Shown: one piece after another, positions 19,511 to 28,313 of the stretch
Layout of the letters: each line of letters starts with the position of its first letter
Position numbering within the stretch: position 1 is the first letter of the stretch
DNA from: Tannerellaceae bacterium
GTDB lineage: Bacteria > Bacteroidota > Bacteroidia > Bacteroidales > Tannerellaceae
NCBI GenBank assembly: GCA_021203545.1
Contig: JAJQAZ010000146.1
Span: forward strand, 62,001 to 126,000
Direction of reading: 5' to 3'
DNA length: 64,000 bases
Notes under the pieces: generated by a model
Seen by the model: the letters and a program-made list of their open reading frames with translations, nothing else
The model's database searches: none
Told to the model about the DNA's origin: nothing
Position numbers and translations under genes: made by a program

Positions 19511-20887
19511 TTACTGTTTTGAGGTGAGCGAATAAACAATTTCCTTACGCGAAGCTTTCCAGGCAGGAACAGTAGCGGCCAACAGATTTAAAAGTACGCA
19601 CACCACTAATGTAATGCCAAACACCGGCAGATTAAGCAACATACCAGGGGTAAAAGTAATGTCTGTACCCTCTACCGGCAGGTCAATAAATGTCTGCCCC
19701 ATTTCCATTATCCGGTTACGGGCAAATAAAAGTATGATGTAAGAAAAGAGTAGTCCCAGCACACCTCCCAAAAGAGTAAACAACATATTCTCTCCTATAA
19801 TTTGTCTTAATATAACCCCATTGGGGGCACCAAACGCCCTTCTTACCCCACATTCGGCCAGCCGGCGCTCCATACGGGAATCAATCATTCCCGACAGGCT
19901 GATAGCGGGTATCGTAAGCAAAATCAGGAATATCAACAAATGTGTCAATAAAACAGCAGTAAAGTCCGGAGTCTGGTTTGAGTAAAAACGGAAAATAGAT
20001 TGCCAGTGTTTATCCGGCTGGCCATTTAAACTAAAAGTATGCCCGTCCGGAAAGGTCGCGGAAAACTTACGTACATTTTCCTCCGCTTCTTTCTTTACCG
20101 CAGCTACACTACTTTTAGAAGATGCCAGCAAATATACATGATTTAAACCCAAAGACAGATTCGAATCCCACGCATCCTGTCCATCGGGCGACAGGGTATA
20201 GGGAATCCAGATATTTGCATACGTACGTGAAATAGCATACGAAGGATCTTTTACCACCCCCGCTACCCGGTACTGGATGAAATTCAGGGAAAAGTACTAC
20301 CCAACAACATGTGTGGAACCGAATATTTTTTTTGCTGTTGTTTCACTGATTACCGCGGTCCGGATACCGGATTGCACATCCGTTTCAGTAAAAGGAACTC
20401 CTTCCTTAAACAGGAACGGAAAAACCGTCCAGTAATTAGTATCCACAAAACGAACAGAAACAGGCAACTGGATTCTTCCGGAAGGAAGTTGCACAAAAAA
20501 CTCATTTCCACTTCCATTACTCTCTATAGATACGGCTTCAGGAGATTTCAAATCACTGAAACAAGCCTTAATAGTGACAAGGGATAAGGGAGCACTACTG
20601 TTTCCGTCCGGTTTATCAATAGTCGCAGACTTCACCACCAACATCCGGTCACGATTCGTCTCCGGATAAATATTGGCTATCCGGATATAATATACGATAG
20701 AAATCACCATAACCATAGTGATAGAAAGGGCTGTTCCTATAATATAAATAGAGCTGAATAACCGTTCCTGCATCAACAGGTTCCAGGCCTGTTTAAACTG
20801 AAGCCCCACCCGGCCTCCCCCAAGGGGAGGAGATGAAAACCCCTTCTTTTTATCTTTCATTTTTTCCACTTTGTAAATGGTTCTCAT
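19511..20887 (-). pseudogene. MacB/FtsX-type ABC permease C (first-type partner) with in-frame amber codon and REP-derived N-terminus
   Basis: One frame of 458 sense codons is interrupted only by TAG at 20297-20299. Reading it as a sense codon gives STHVVG-X-YFSLNFIQYRVAGVVKDP, the normal family sequence, so CAG to TAG is likely. The remainder has helices, SRMERRLAECGVRRAFGAPNGVILRQIIGEN and the end PAWKASRKEIVYSL. The first 31 codons differ from relatives: SSPPLGGGRVGL, just before FKQAWNLLMQERLFSS, is encoded by a palindromic repeat (20803-20830). No start codon lies between that repeat and FKQAW, so translation must begin upstream at 20887 or 20860. It is 184 nt downstream of the ATPase gene. 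Confidence 0.82.
20803..20830. repeat. REP-like palindrome (CCTCCCC/GGGGAGG) inside permease C reading frame
   Basis: GCCCCACCCGGCCTCCCC with CAAGGGGAGG forms the same stem as copies at 21045-21073, 29261-29289 and 29334-29372. Here it lies at the 5' end of the permease C gene and is translated. Confidence 0.8.
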
Positions 20888-21044
20888 TCATTTTATTGCT
20901 GGCCCATGTTCGGCGTAGCGTCCTCGCTACGTCGGTGTAAAATGTGAGGCTCCAGCCTCGCTTAAAGCAGTAACTTCACCATTATTCCCGCTGGCTTCCC
21001 GCTGGCGCAGATTTAAATCTGTGCCCTTCCTGTAATTTCTTTCA
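20888..21044. repeat. Intergenic palindrome cluster between ABC ATPase and permease C
   Basis: This stretch has no gene. It holds GTTCGGCGTAGCG-TCCT-CGCTACG (20908-20934), GAGGCTCCAGCCTC (20945-20959) and a 25-nt palindrome with core CAGATTTAAATCTG (21001-21025). The same units recur at 26.1-26.3 kb, 50.0-50.6 kb and 51.27 kb. Confidence 0.75.
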
Positions 21045-21073
21045 CCTCCCCTCCGGGGAGGCCGGGAGGGGCT
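21045..21073. repeat. REP-like palindrome abutting the ABC ATPase stop
   Basis: ACCTCCCCTCCGGGGAGG is followed by CCGGGAGGGGCT. Its right edge overlaps the TAG stop of the ATPase gene at 21072-21074. Confidence 0.8.
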
Positions 21074-21737
21074 ACAACACCTGCCGTCCGTCAAAGAACC
21101 GTATCGTGCGGCTGGTTTGTTTAGCCTGATGTTCGTTGTGAGTAACCATTACGATAGTTCGTCCGTCCTCTTTATTCAGTTTATGCAGAATATCCATTAC
21201 CTCGATACCCATTTTACTATCCAGGTTACCGGTTGGCTCATCCGCAAGGATAATATTGGGTTGGCCCACAATGGCACGGGCAATCGCTACACGCTGGCAC
21301 TGCCCACCGGAAAGTTGAGTAGGAAAGTGTTTCATCCGGTGACTTAACCCTACTTTTTCCAACACATCCTGTGCGGCACGGCGGCGTTCCGAAGCTGAAA
21401 CTTTGCGGTACAACAGCGGTAACTCCACATTATCGAGTACATTCAGCGAATTAATCAGGTGGAAACTCTGGAACACAAACCCCAGTTCCCGGTTCCGGAA
21501 TGCCGCCTGCTGCTTATCGTTCATACTGATTGTATTGACCCCATTGATCTCTATCAATCCATTACTTGGAGTATCTAACAAACCGATTATATTTAATAAA
21601 GTAGATTTTCCACAACCCGAAGGTCCCATAATAGAGAGGAATTCGCCTTTTTGTACTTCCAGATTCACATTTTCCAGGGCAACTGTTTCTATTTCTTTTG
21701 TCCGGTACACCTTTTCAAGATTCACTAACTTAATCAT
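21072..21737 (-). CDS. MacB/LolD-type ABC transporter ATPase
   Basis: 221 residues, intact. Motifs in order: Walker [11 protein letters not shown]-loop FQSFHL, signature [15 protein letters not shown], Walker [14 protein letters not shown], and H-loop VTHNEHQA. It belongs to the subfamily that powers FtsX/MacB permeases. It is the only ATPase in the cluster, sitting after permeases A and B and before C to F. It therefore probably energises all three permease pairs. The gene ends with TAG inside a REP-like repeat. Confidence 0.95.
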   Translation of the reverse strand: MIKLVNLEKVYRTKEIETVALENVNLEVQKGEFLSIMGPSGCGKSTLLNIIGLLDTPSNGLIEINGVNTISMNDKQQAAFRNRELGFVFQSFHLINSLNVLDNVELPLLYRKVSASERRRAAQDVLEKVGLSHRMKHFPTQLSGGQCQRVAIARAIVGQPNIILADEPTGNLDSKMGIEVMDILHKLNKEDGRTIVMVTHNEHQAKQTSRTIRFFDGRQVL

Positions 21738-21790
21738 GATTTCTATTTTTAATTGTTTATTATTTGATTCTTTCTAAAAACTATTTTATT

Positions 21791-23122
21791 TTATTCGTAA
21801 TGCAACGCTTCGGCCGGTGATACCTCCATAGCTTTCCGGGCCGGAAACGAAATACCCAGGCAGATCATTGCCGCCAGTATCAGGTAAGTAATACCAAACG
21901 TAACCAGCAACCGCCAGGGAGTCATCGGTAAACGATACATATCCGGTATATCCAGATAAATAAGGGTCGCAGCAAACAGCACTACAAAGGGCAGCGTAAA
22001 CAGCAGTAAAACCAGGCCTTCCAGATTCATGTAACGGAACACGCCCCACCGGGTAGACCCCATTGTAATCTGTAAACCTATTTCTCCACGCCGTTTTTGT
22101 GTTCGTATCCAGAAAGTACCGATTATTCCGAAAAATACATTAACCAGCACAAAAACGATCAATGCCACTTTCATTTTGATCTCATTTTCAGGAAATCGGA
22201 ATCCCCGGCGATATGATGCAACGATCAATGCCACTTTCATTTTGATCTCATTTTCAGGATACCGCAGATAATCCTTCCGTTGTGCCTTTAAAGAGATATA
22301 TCCATTCACATATAGGTTATTTACTTTCAGCCGTTCTCCCATGCGTTCCAGAAAAAGATTCATTTCCACAGGGGATTTCTCCTGTTTCATCCGTACACAC
22401 AATTCGGCTGATGCCGCACCGAACTGATCAACATTTTTGATCAGGTTATCACTTTCCATAATTTCATAAAAACAGGGATCGCTTTTCTCGTAATCGGACG
22501 GACGCACATTCCGGCAGACATCCATAACCGGTATTTCCCTGTCATTGTTAGACAAAATAACCCGCCTGCCTTTACCAGAACCGTTTTTATAAAAAGCCTC
22601 TTCCATTTCATGGGAAATAACAATCCCAACATGCCCTGTTTCGTTCTGTGGAACAATCTGCCGTCCGTTTTTGTCTTTTACACGAAACACTGTGAAATAT
22701 TCCGGAGTAACCCGCCGCACCTGAAACGCCCTTTCCGTAGAAAGAGTAGTGTCTCCGTCTACGGGCCGGATTCCATGCCATGAATTGCCAAACGAATAGG
22801 GACAGGAATAATAAGTTGCACATACCTCTTCCACATCCGGTTCCAACCGGATCTGTTGCATAAGTTTCAACAAATCTTCTGTTTGGGAAGTAAATACTTC
22901 CTCCGGGACTATATATTCCGGTGATTTAGGAGGCAAAGTAGCCAGTTTAAACCGGTAGGTATTCGTTATATCGTATCCTAAAGGAGCTGTATAGGTGCGG
23001 TAATCTACCAGGAAAATATCTGTTAATACCCACAAAACACCTGCCACAATCAGCAGTTCCGCAAAAATCCAGCCGTTTGCACGGCGTTGTTGCCAAATGG
23101 TTTTATATAATCGCTTAAACAT
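21791..23122 (-). CDS. MacB/FtsX-type ABC permease B (second-type partner) with 22-residue duplication
   Basis: 443 residues from ATG 23122, which follows the permease A stop by 19 nt and matches the family start MFKRLYKTIWQQRRANGWIFAEL. It has a helix, a periplasmic core, and C-terminal helices with FFGIIGTFWIRTQKRRGEIGLQITMGSTRWG, ending PARKAMEVSPAEALHYE. An in-frame 66-bp insertion repeats PENEIKMKVALIV around the spacer ASYRRGFRF, just before the second membrane helix. Relatives D and F have only one copy. This adds 22 residues at the periplasm-membrane junction, a place where MacB couples motion, so function may be affected. Confidence 0.88.
   Translation of the reverse strand: MFKRLYKTIWQQRRANGWIFAELLIVAGVLWVLTDIFLVDYRTYTAPLGYDITNTYRFKLATLPPKSPEYIVPEEVFTSQTEDLLKLMQQIRLEPDVEEVCATYYSCPYSFGNSWHGIRPVDGDTTLSTERAFQVRRVTPEYFTVFRVKDKNGRQIVPQNETGHVGIVISHEMEEAFYKNGSGKGRRVILSNNDREIPVMDVCRNVRPSDYEKSDPCFYEIMESDNLIKNVDQFGAASAELCVRMKQEKSPVEMNLFLERMGERLKVNNLYVNGYISLKAQRKDYLRYPENEIKMKVALIVASYRRGFRFPENEIKMKVALIVFVLVNVFFGIIGTFWIRTQKRRGEIGLQITMGSTRWGVFRYMNLEGLVLLLFTLPFVVLFAATLIYLDIPDMYRLPMTPWRLLVTFGITYLILAAMICLGISFPARKAMEVSPAEALHYE
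22154..22259. repeat. 40-bp direct repeat with 26-bp spacer inside permease B gene (66-bp period)
   Basis: Bases 22154-22193 and 22220-22259 are identical over 40 nt. The spacer (22194-22219) is unrelated to the flanks and to the spacer of the SusC insertion. The period is again exactly 66 bp. Confidence 0.95.
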
Positions 23123-23141
23123 CGTATAGTTGTTTTTATGG

Positions 23142-24398
23142 TTATTCCTGTTCTTTGATAGCTTCCACAATGGGTTGACGGGAAATCCGGAGAGCCGGTA
23201 TCAGGCTACTCAATAGATTGAGCAACACCGTAAATAATAGTGCCAACAGAAAAACACCCGGCTTAAGGATCATATGTAATTGTATGGCCGGATTACTACT
23301 GAAAAGAAAAGTTTTGCAGATATGCAAAAGAAAAAGGGAAAAGAAAAGCCCCATTAACCCGCCAATCAATGAGATCAGCATATTTTCATTCACAATCTGA
23401 CGGATCAGTACCTGCCAGGTAGCCCCAAACGATTTACGCAACCCTAATTCACTTTTCCGTTGCTGTATAAACGCCTGTGTTACCCCCGACAAGTTCAATG
23501 CCGGAATCAACAACATAAACAGTATCAGATACATTCCCCGGAGCAAAAGGTCTTTCGAAGAATCTGCTTTCAGAGGGTTTCCCCACAAATTAGCTTCCGC
23601 ATGGGTCAGTATTCCATGTGGGAAAGATACTTCACATTCATTTTTTGTAGAACTATATACGGCCACCCGCTGATTTACTTCCTCCCTGATACGGTCAAAA
23701 TCTTTTTTCTCTTTTGCCAGTATCACTACCTGAAAAGGCCCGGGTACACCCTGATAAAATCCACCTGCGTACTGCATAGCACCGGTCGTAGAGTAAGGTA
23801 TCCATATTTCAGCATATGCTTTTGTCGCAGCCTCCGATATATCTTTTACAACCCCACAAATTGTATATTCGATAAAGTCAAAAATAAACACTTTCCCTAC
23901 TACATTCGTCGAGTTATACAACTCCCGGGCCGTACTTTCGCTAACCACGGCCCGCATTAATCCGGATTCGAAATCCGGAACGCTGAAAGGAGCACCGGCC
24001 AGAAATTTAAAATCAAAAACCTCCCAGAAACCGGTATCCGTACCTTTTATCACATACTCTTTATACACTTTACGCTCCGGCAATGAAATAGAGGAAGTAT
24101 GCGAATACATCGCAGTAACCACCTGTGCCGTTTCCAGCGGATAAAGAACCTCTTTGACCACCTCATACGATAAGCCGCTATTATTGGTAGATCCGTCAAC
24201 TTCTGCCCGCACCATACTAATCTGTAACATGCGATCGCGGTGACTTTCCGGAGCAAATCCGCCCAACCGGATCTGAAAGAAAAAGACAATCACCATGATC
24301 GTCGCGATCGATAAAGCAGTACCCGCTATAGAGATAATACTGACCAGCGGATTGGTCCGTATCAGCATCCAGGCCTGTTTGAAATTTTGTTTGATCAT
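23142..24398 (-). CDS. MacB/FtsX-type ABC permease A (first-type partner)
   Basis: 418 residues, intact. Start MIKQNFKQAWMLIRTNPLVSII, first helix (ISIAGTALSIATIMVIVFFF), periplasmic core, then three helices with QRKSELGLRKSFGATWQVLIRQIVNENMLISLIGG and the end PALRISRQPIVEAIKEQE. It starts 12 nt after the fusion-protein stop and is followed by permease B. With the fusion protein, permease B and the ATPase it makes a complete export set. The substrate is unknown; antimicrobial peptides, lipoproteins or lipids are exported by relatives. Confidence 0.92.
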   Translation of the reverse strand: MIKQNFKQAWMLIRTNPLVSIISIAGTALSIATIMVIVFFFQIRLGGFAPESHRDRMLQISMVRAEVDGSTNNSGLSYEVVKEVLYPLETAQVVTAMYSHTSSISLPERKVYKEYVIKGTDTGFWEVFDFKFLAGAPFSVPDFESGLMRAVVSESTARELYNSTNVVGKVFIFDFIEYTICGVVKDISEAATKAYAEIWIPYSTTGAMQYAGGFYQGVPGPFQVVILAKEKKDFDRIREEVNQRVAVYSSTKNECEVSFPHGILTHAEANLWGNPLKADSSKDLLLRGMYLILFMLLIPALNLSGVTQAFIQQRKSELGLRKSFGATWQVLIRQIVNENMLISLIGGLMGLFFSLFLLHICKTFLFSSNPAIQLHMILKPGVFLLALLFTVLLNLLSSLIPALRISRQPIVEAIKEQE

Positions 24399-24410
24399 AA
24401 TTACCTGATT

Positions 24411-25658
24411 TTATTCTTTGAGTTTAAGTTTATTTCGTTCGATATAATTACTCATATCCGACACTACCACTTCGTCGCCTTCTTCCAGCCCACTTACCAC
24501 TTCCACATATTCGAAATTAGAATCTCCCAACGTTACTTTCCGTTTCAGCAGTTGACCGTTATTCACCACAAAAAAGTCATAATCCCCTTTACCTATGTAA
24601 TAATGGGTATTAGCGATACGAAGTACATCTTCTTTGATCGCATTCATCACATATACATCTGTTTTGAGCCCTGAACGCAACCGGCGGTGATTATTCTCAT
24701 TCAATTGTACAATAAAAGAGATGACCCCGTTTTTTGAGAGTGGTGTTACTTCGCTTACAACACCTTCCAGCTTCTCGTTCCCTATTTTCACGATAGCCTT
24801 GCTACCGGCGGCGATGCGGTCGCCATAGGCATCCGCTATTTCGCCTTCTATCTTAAAATGGGTCAGATCCGATACAACCGCAACCCGTGAACCGTCTGCC
24901 ACCTGGGCACCGATCTCGTTATTTACATACGTAAGAATCGCCTTCCGGGGCGAACGTATCTGGGCATCATCCAGGGTTCGCTTCTTTTCGGCCAGCCCTT
25001 TACGGAAAATATCCAGTTCCAGTTCCTTGATTTTCAATCCGGCTTCCACCAGTGCCTTTTCATTCAGATATTTTTGTTCTTCCTCTTCCAGTTGTAGTTT
25101 GCTCACATTATAGTCGAGTTCTACCTGTCGCACCTTATCCGTTGTACCGGCTCCCAGACTATCCAGATACCGTTCGTTGGTTAATTCTACCTCTTTGCGG
25201 TCCAACTGCATACGCAATACTTTCAGTTTCATCTCCATTTCCGACAGCGTGCTCCGGTTAGTTACCCGCAACTGTTCCAGTTCCAATTCTTTCATCTTCT
25301 CTTCATCCTGCAACTTTTTATAATCAGTTTCCACACTTTGCAGGTCGAGTTTCACGATAGGTGTTCCCACATCTACCGAATCTCCCCCTTTACGATATAT
25401 TTCTACAATCCGGGAATTGATCGGCGAGTTAATAATTTCCTCAAAAGCCGGAACCACTTTACCGGACGCACTGATAGAAACCTCTATCACGCCTTTATCT
25501 ATTTTACAAATATTCAAATCCTTCCGGTTCAGGCTACTTTGTAATACTGATGTAATACCGATATACACCCCCACTATCACAACCACCGCTATGGCGATTT
25601 TAATAATCTGCCTGCGCCGTTCTTTCTGTTTTACCTCTTTCGATATCTCCCGATCCAT
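24411..25658 (-). CDS. HlyD/MacA-type membrane fusion protein of the exporter
   Basis: 415 residues. A short cytoplasmic start (MDREISKEVKQKERRRQI) leads into one membrane helix (IAIAVVVIVGVYIGITSVL). A barrel-sandwich half-motif (VEVSISASGKVVPAFEEIINSPINSRIVEIYRKGGDSVDVG), a long coiled-coil hairpin (about 105-240), the second half-motif and a beta-barrel domain follow. Such proteins bridge the inner-membrane permease and the TolC duct. It is the first gene of the exporter operon. It is preceded by a sigma-54 promoter (25694-25710) with an upstream dyad, matching those of the TolC gene. Confidence 0.93.
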   Translation of the reverse strand: MDREISKEVKQKERRRQIIKIAIAVVVIVGVYIGITSVLQSSLNRKDLNICKIDKGVIEVSISASGKVVPAFEEIINSPINSRIVEIYRKGGDSVDVGTPIVKLDLQSVETDYKKLQDEEKMKELELEQLRVTNRSTLSEMEMKLKVLRMQLDRKEVELTNERYLDSLGAGTTDKVRQVELDYNVSKLQLEEEEQKYLNEKALVEAGLKIKELELDIFRKGLAEKKRTLDDAQIRSPRKAILTYVNNEIGAQVADGSRVAVVSDLTHFKIEGEIADAYGDRIAAGSKAIVKIGNEKLEGVVSEVTPLSKNGVISFIVQLNENNHRRLRSGLKTDVYVMNAIKEDVLRIANTHYYIGKGDYDFFVVNNGQLLKRKVTLGDSNFEYVEVVSGLEEGDEVVVSDMSNYIERNKLKLKE

Positions 25659-25693
25659 ACATTGTTTCGTTTATTATTTCCTACCACCCAATA

Positions 25694-25710
25694 AGCAAAG
25701 CATATGCCAA
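25694..25710 (-). promoter_or_regulatory. Sigma-54 promoter of the exporter operon
   Basis: On the minus strand the sequence reads TTGGCATATGCTTTGCT, with GG and GC 10 nt apart. It ends 35 nt before the fusion-protein ATG. Twelve of its 17 bases or more match the element before the TolC gene. Confidence 0.8.
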
Positions 25711-25752
25711 AAACACAACACACTAATAAACAACCGATTAAAAAAGAAAACA

Positions 25753-25783
25753 AGTGTTCATTAACGGACACCCTGTTCATTTT
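25753..25783 (-). promoter_or_regulatory. Probable upstream activator site for the exporter operon
   Basis: AGTGTTC-N5-CGGACAC is followed by CCTGTTCATTTT. It lies 43 nt beyond the sigma-54 element, the same spacing as at the TolC gene. The intervening bases also share ACACTAATAAACAA. Confidence 0.72.
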
Positions 25784-26359
25784 CGCAGGAAAGAGTAACA
25801 CAACCGGTGTTAAAAACATAAAGGTAGCACGCAATAAACCTGCTTTTATGAGGTTAAAGTACAGAGTACGCAGATTACACAGAAAGTGCAGATAAATTAC
25901 AACTAAAAATCTGCGTTCCTCTGCGCTTTCTGCGTAATCTGCGGCCCCTTTAGGATATGTATAAAAGATAAATTATTTTGGATTACCGGGATTTATAGTC
26001 CCATTCATATGTCAGGTGTATTAACAAGAAGGATTATAAATCCAAAGACTCATTTGTCGGGGAGTACAACTCCCCTCCGTCCAAAATGTCTCGCTATGTT
26101 ATCAACTTAAGAGTTTTTTTCAAATGTTCGGCGTAGCGTCTCGCTACGTCGTTGTAAAAAATGAGGCTCCAGCCTCATGTGAAGCAGGAGCTTCATCTAT
26201 TTTAGCGACATAGCGAAGACACTATGCCGAACGAATTATCTTTTGATCGAAGGGATGGCACTATTTATATTCTCGTTTCTGTCACTATTTAGGTTAGGCA
26301 CAGATTTAAATCTGCGCCAGCGGTAGAGGCAGGGATAGGATGTATTAAAAACAAGAAAC
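25784..26359. repeat. Gene-free region with several inverted repeats
   Basis: No gene is seen. From left to right it holds a 24-nt inverted repeat with two mismatches (25869-25892 with 25920-25943, core GATTACRCAGAAAG), a paired GGATTTATA block (about 25988-26000 with 26030-26042), a GGGGAGT-ACA-ACTCCCC hairpin (26059-26075), a foldback flanked by GTTCGGCGTAGCG and CTATGCCGAAC (26126-26232), and the 25-nt CAGATTTAAATCTG palindrome (26297-26321). Confidence 0.75.
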
Positions 26360-27013
26360 TTAATCCCGTACCGTAATATGAAAACAACCTTGTTTACGTT
26401 CGTGCTTGATATAACAACGGTTTTCTTTTTGCAGGTCGCGGAGCACCATGGCTAATACCATTTTCAGGCGGTCGTTATCAATATCCAGTGTATCTTTTAC
26501 ATCTACTTTGGTATAACGTGCCCACGAAACATCAAAAGTCGTTCCATATAGGTGGGCGGAATTACTGGTGGAATTGATATTGCCCTTTTGCAAACTTTTA
26601 ATATCGTCGCTGGTACGGGTTACACTGGTTACCTTTACCTTATATAAAGGAGCATTATGACTGCGCAGGGTATCCTGGAAATTTTTTCCTATATCAGTCA
26701 GCAATTGGGCTGCTTCGGGAACCAGGTAAGGGATCGAATGGGTTAGCTTCTCCACCTCATAATACTTATTTGTTTTAATCTCTTTCATTTTCCGGCTGGC
26801 ATGTTCGGCCTCTTTACGGTTTGCCACCGGTTGTATACCCAGTTTTTTAGCCGATGCAATATGCAAATCGTTCAGATCATTGAAATCACGATTATAACTA
26901 CCATTGTACCAGATTCTTTTTACTTCTCCCCTTCGTTTACCACAGGATGAAACCACACAGGTTAGTGCACATAATATAGTCAGGAAAACAGTCGTTTTAC
27001 AAATCAATTTCAT
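26360..27013 (-). CDS. DUF5715-family lipoprotein, M15-peptidase-like
   Basis: 217 residues from ATG 27013, chosen because it opens directly into a lipoprotein signal (TVFLTILCALTCVVSSCG, lipidation at about Cys24). A longer frame would begin with non-signal sequence. The C-terminal half contains SAHLYGTTFDVSWARY, resembling the metal-binding SxHxxGxAxD of LAS/M15 peptidoglycan peptidases, plus a later CYIKHERKQGCFHI with another His. That points to cell-wall cleavage in the periplasm, but activity is unproven. It is monocistronic, divergent from phoH, with a TACTTTTG box at 27033-27040. Confidence 0.82.
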   Translation of the reverse strand: MKLICKTTVFLTILCALTCVVSSCGKRRGEVKRIWYNGSYNRDFNDLNDLHIASAKKLGIQPVANRKEAEHASRKMKEIKTNKYYEVEKLTHSIPYLVPEAAQLLTDIGKNFQDTLRSHNAPLYKVKVTSVTRTSDDIKSLQKGNINSTSNSAHLYGTTFDVSWARYTKVDVKDTLDIDNDRLKMVLAMVLRDLQKENRCYIKHERKQGCFHITVRD

Positions 27014-27032
27014 TGTTATCGTTGTTTTGTTA

Positions 27033-27114
27033 CAAAAGTAAATAATATTTCTTTTTCCCGCATAAAGATTTTTTTCAACCAAAGAGCAAGAGATTAAGAA
27101 TATTACTACTTTTG
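27033..27114. promoter_or_regulatory. Divergent -7 boxes for the DUF5715 gene and phoH
   Basis: TACTTTTG occurs on the minus strand at 27033-27040, 20 nt before the lipoprotein ATG, and on the plus strand at 27107-27114 toward phoH. Both match TAnnTTTG. No convincing -33 TTG was found for either. Confidence 0.35.
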
Positions 27115-27126
27115 TCGTTATAAACT

Positions 27127-27300
27127 AAGTAGTCAAGTAGTCAGAGTAGTTATCAGCCACCATGTGGCTTAGTAGTCAAGTAGAAGAAAAAATAATATAT
27201 CAACTACTAACGACTGAAAGGAGTGATAACTACTAACGAGCAAAGCGAGTGATGACTACTAAGCCACATGGTGGCTGATAACTACTTTAACTACTAAAAA
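27127..27300. repeat. ACTACTAA-type repeat block upstream of phoH
   Basis: The region is built from short units: AGTAGTCAAGTAG, GCCACCATGTGGC and its inverse CCACATGGTGGC, and CTACTAACGAGCAAAGCGAG. The outer parts are inverted copies (AGTAGTTATCAGCCACC with GGTGGCTGATAACTACT), so it folds on itself. A related block lies at 36276-36470. It forms the phoH 5' region up to 6 nt before its ATG. Confidence 0.8.
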
Positions 27301-27306
27301 AAGAGA

Positions 27307-28302
27307 ATGATTGAACGCATATATATTCTTGAAAATGTAGACCCTGTTACGTTCTATGGTGTGAATAACAGTAACATGCAGCTTATTAAAACGCTATTTC
27401 CGAAGCTGCGGATCGTAGCCCGGGGAAACGTGATGAAGGTAATTGGTGAAGAGGAAGAATCCGAATTGTTCCTGAAGAAAATACGTGAAATCGAAAAATA
27501 TTGCGAAGATTATAATTCGCTGACAGAAGAGGTGATCCTGGACATTGTTAAAGGGGTACAACCGAATGTTGTTAAACAGGAAAACCTGATCATCCATGGG
27601 ATGAACGGCAAAGCAATCGTTGCCCGTACGGAAAACCAGCAAAACCTGGTAAAAGCATTTGACGAGAATGACCTGGTATTCGCGATTGGCCCGGCCGGTT
27701 CCGGCAAAACATTCGTAGCCATAGCCCTTGCGGTACGGGCACTCAAAAATAAAGAGGTCAGGAAAATCATACTGAGCCGTCCGGCTGTGGAAGCCGGGGA
27801 AAAGCTGGGATTCCTGCCCGGAGAGATGAAAGATAAACTGGACCCCTATCTGCAACCGCTTTATGATGCCCTGCAGGATATGATCCCGGCTGCCAAATTA
27901 AAAGAATATATGGAGAATAATGTTATACAGATTGCTCCATTAGCTTTTATGAGAGGGCGTACATTGAATGACGCGGTAATTATTCTGGATGAAGCACAGA
28001 ATACGACTACCCACCAGATCAAAATGTTCCTGACCCGGTTGGGCATGAATGCTAAAATGCTCGTAACAGGCGACATTACACAGATTGATCTCCCTCCTAC
28101 CACTACATCCGGTTTAATACAGGCAATGAATATCCTGAAAGGGGTAAAAGGAATCGGCAGGATCGAATTTACCAAAAAGGATATTGTACGCCATAAACTG
28201 GTACAACGTATCGTTGAAGCATACGACAAATTTGACGAGAAGCGGAAAAAAGAGACTAAAGAGGTAAAGGAACAGGCTGAACAAAAAAGAGAGAACAAAT
28301 AA
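27307..28302 (+). CDS. PhoH-like ATPase
   Basis: 331 residues with an N-terminal KH-like part and a C-terminal RecA-fold ATPase. Walker A is GPAGSGKT, Walker B is [11 protein letters not shown], and the later motif is [12 protein letters not shown]. The family is cytoplasmic and tied to RNA metabolism, with exact function uncertain. It is followed 12 nt later by purC. The C-terminus is a charged tail ([20 protein letters not shown]). Confidence 0.92.
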   Translation: MIERIYILENVDPVTFYGVNNSNMQLIKTLFPKLRIVARGNVMKVIGEEEESELFLKKIREIEKYCEDYNSLTEEVILDIVKGVQPNVVKQENLIIHGMNGKAIVARTENQQNLVKAFDENDLVFAIGPAGSGKTFVAIALAVRALKNKEVRKIILSRPAVEAGEKLGFLPGEMKDKLDPYLQPLYDALQDMIPAAKLKEYMENNVIQIAPLAFMRGRTLNDAVIILDEAQNTTTHQIKMFLTRLGMNAKMLVTGDITQIDLPPTTTSGLIQAMNILKGVKGIGRIEFTKKDIVRHKLVQRIVEAYDKFDEKRKKETKEVKEQAEQKRENK

Positions 28303-28313
28303 ATTTACACAGT

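Noticed and set aside
27127..27300. CRISPR array
   Set aside because: The units are irregular, partly inverted and without spacers of constant length. No cas genes are present.
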